Virus record (IMG/VR): IMGVR_UViG_3300017917_001006
Span: 1-21,670 of that record
From: a virus
Reading direction: 5' to 3' (one strand)
DNA length: 21,670 nt
The notes under the pieces were generated by a model, which saw only the letters and a list, made by a program, of their open reading frames with translations, was not told where the DNA came from and did no database searches. How positions within the stretch are numbered: position 1 is the first letter of the stretch; each line of letters opens with the position of its first letter. A program made the position numbers and the translations under genes. Shown here one piece after another: positions 21,201 to 21,670 of the stretch.

Positions 21201-21670
21201 TTCCTAACTTTTTGCGAAACTCTTCAGTAAACTTTCCGTCTATACGCAAACTATAACTCTGTTCCATGATACGTTCGCCGCCGTGCCAGTCAACATCGTT
21301 CCACCAAGCTGCTCTTGTGTTGAGATAAATTTTGTTTTTCTTTTCCGGGTCCCAGACATAGAATGCTTTTTTAGTGTTAGGTCTGATGTGAATAAATTCG
21401 TTTCTATGCGGTTTAATAACATCAATACCGTTTTTCGCATCAAGGTCCCTATGCTCAAATGGAACACCGTCTGCTTCGCAGTGGAAAAATATAACACGGC
21501 CTATATCTTCGAAAATATTTCCAACCATAGACTCTACCCATTTAACTACGTTAGGAAAGTATTCAGCTTCCGGTGTTAGTTTACGGGGAGCAGTTCTATC
21601 ATCCCAAGAACCTTCTTCCCACAGGAAGTAATAGATATAAGGATCATATGCACCAGTAACCATTTTCAAG
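21178..21670 (-). CDS. Fe(II)/2OG-oxygenase-like protein, 5' end at or beyond the window edge
   Basis: About 163 codons are visible. The frame is open to the right edge; a TTG at 21669 and an ATG at 21663 are possible starts, or the gene may begin outside. Counting from the TTG, HRD at residues 73-75, His129 (DWHGGER) and Arg142 (SYSLRIDGKF) form HxD...H...R. They sit in FFHCEADGVPFEHRDLD and VWDPEKKNKIYLN. This form differs from the two tandem copies downstream, so it is a separate oxygenase-like sub-family. It is the first visible gene of the second minus block. Confidence 0.62.
   Translation of the reverse strand, partial: LKMVTGAYDPYIYYFLWEEGSWDDRTAPRKLTPEAEYFPNVVKWVESMVGNIFEDIGRVIFFHCEADGVPFEHRDLDAKNGIDVIKPHRNEFIHIRPNTKKAFYVWDPEKKNKIYLNTRAAWWNDVDWHGGERIMEQSYSLRIDGKFTEEFRKKLGIDHLEAY

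Overview
The window looks like part of a tailed-phage genome, or a very phage-like mobile element, of Gram-negative type. Evidence for this is the run of tiny ATGA/TAATG-overlapped genes, a tRNA cluster, small accessory enzymes (SLOG-like, Cys-phosphatase), strong sigma70-type promoters, and no ribosomal or housekeeping genes. No structural or replication phage gene is present, so host and phage type cannot be fixed from this window.

Region 1 (1-2631, all +) holds small phage genes: a cut-off gene at the left edge, a 35-aa ORF, a SLOG-like nucleotide-binding protein, a coiled-coil protein, a consensus promoter (918-946), three small proteins (one with a zinc-ribbon pattern), and a CX5R phosphatase. 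Three tRNA genes with encoded CCA follow: Thr-GGT, Arg-TCG and Arg-CCT. A 71-aa hypothetical protein closes the region.

Region 2 (2632-4653) starts with a near-consensus promoter (2645-2673). Then comes about 500 nt without a gene that folds, by eye, into three tandem modules. Each has the same core: P1 strand, ACAGCA, hairpin P2, ACCG or ACCCG. The three P1 stems show compensatory base changes between copies. The RNA runs directly into the ribosome binding site of a 469-aa Ro60/TROVE- or DUF2828-like RNA-binding protein with a vWA MIDAS. A textbook UUCG terminator ends the unit.

Region 3 (4666-21670) is an AT-richer island of tightly packed genes in blocks of alternating strand (+ 4685-11875, - 11868-15888, + 15869-19610, - 19597-end). 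It encodes ten radical SAM proteins of at least four sub-families: three with an N-terminal twitch, two of FGDP type, and several with C-terminal Cys-rich SPASM-like tails. It also encodes two QueC-like PP-loop ATPases, a class I methyltransferase-like protein, a kinase-like protein, five small HxD...H Fe/2OG-oxygenase-like proteins and an SDR-like protein lacking the expected Tyr. No precursor-peptide gene fits in the gaps. The island looks like a diversified modification pathway of unknown substrate (peptide, protein, glycan or nucleoside).

Arg codons in the first island gene are mostly AGA/CGA/AGG, whereas the TROVE gene uses CGT almost exclusively. The two tRNA-Arg genes read CGA and AGG, so they appear suited to the island.
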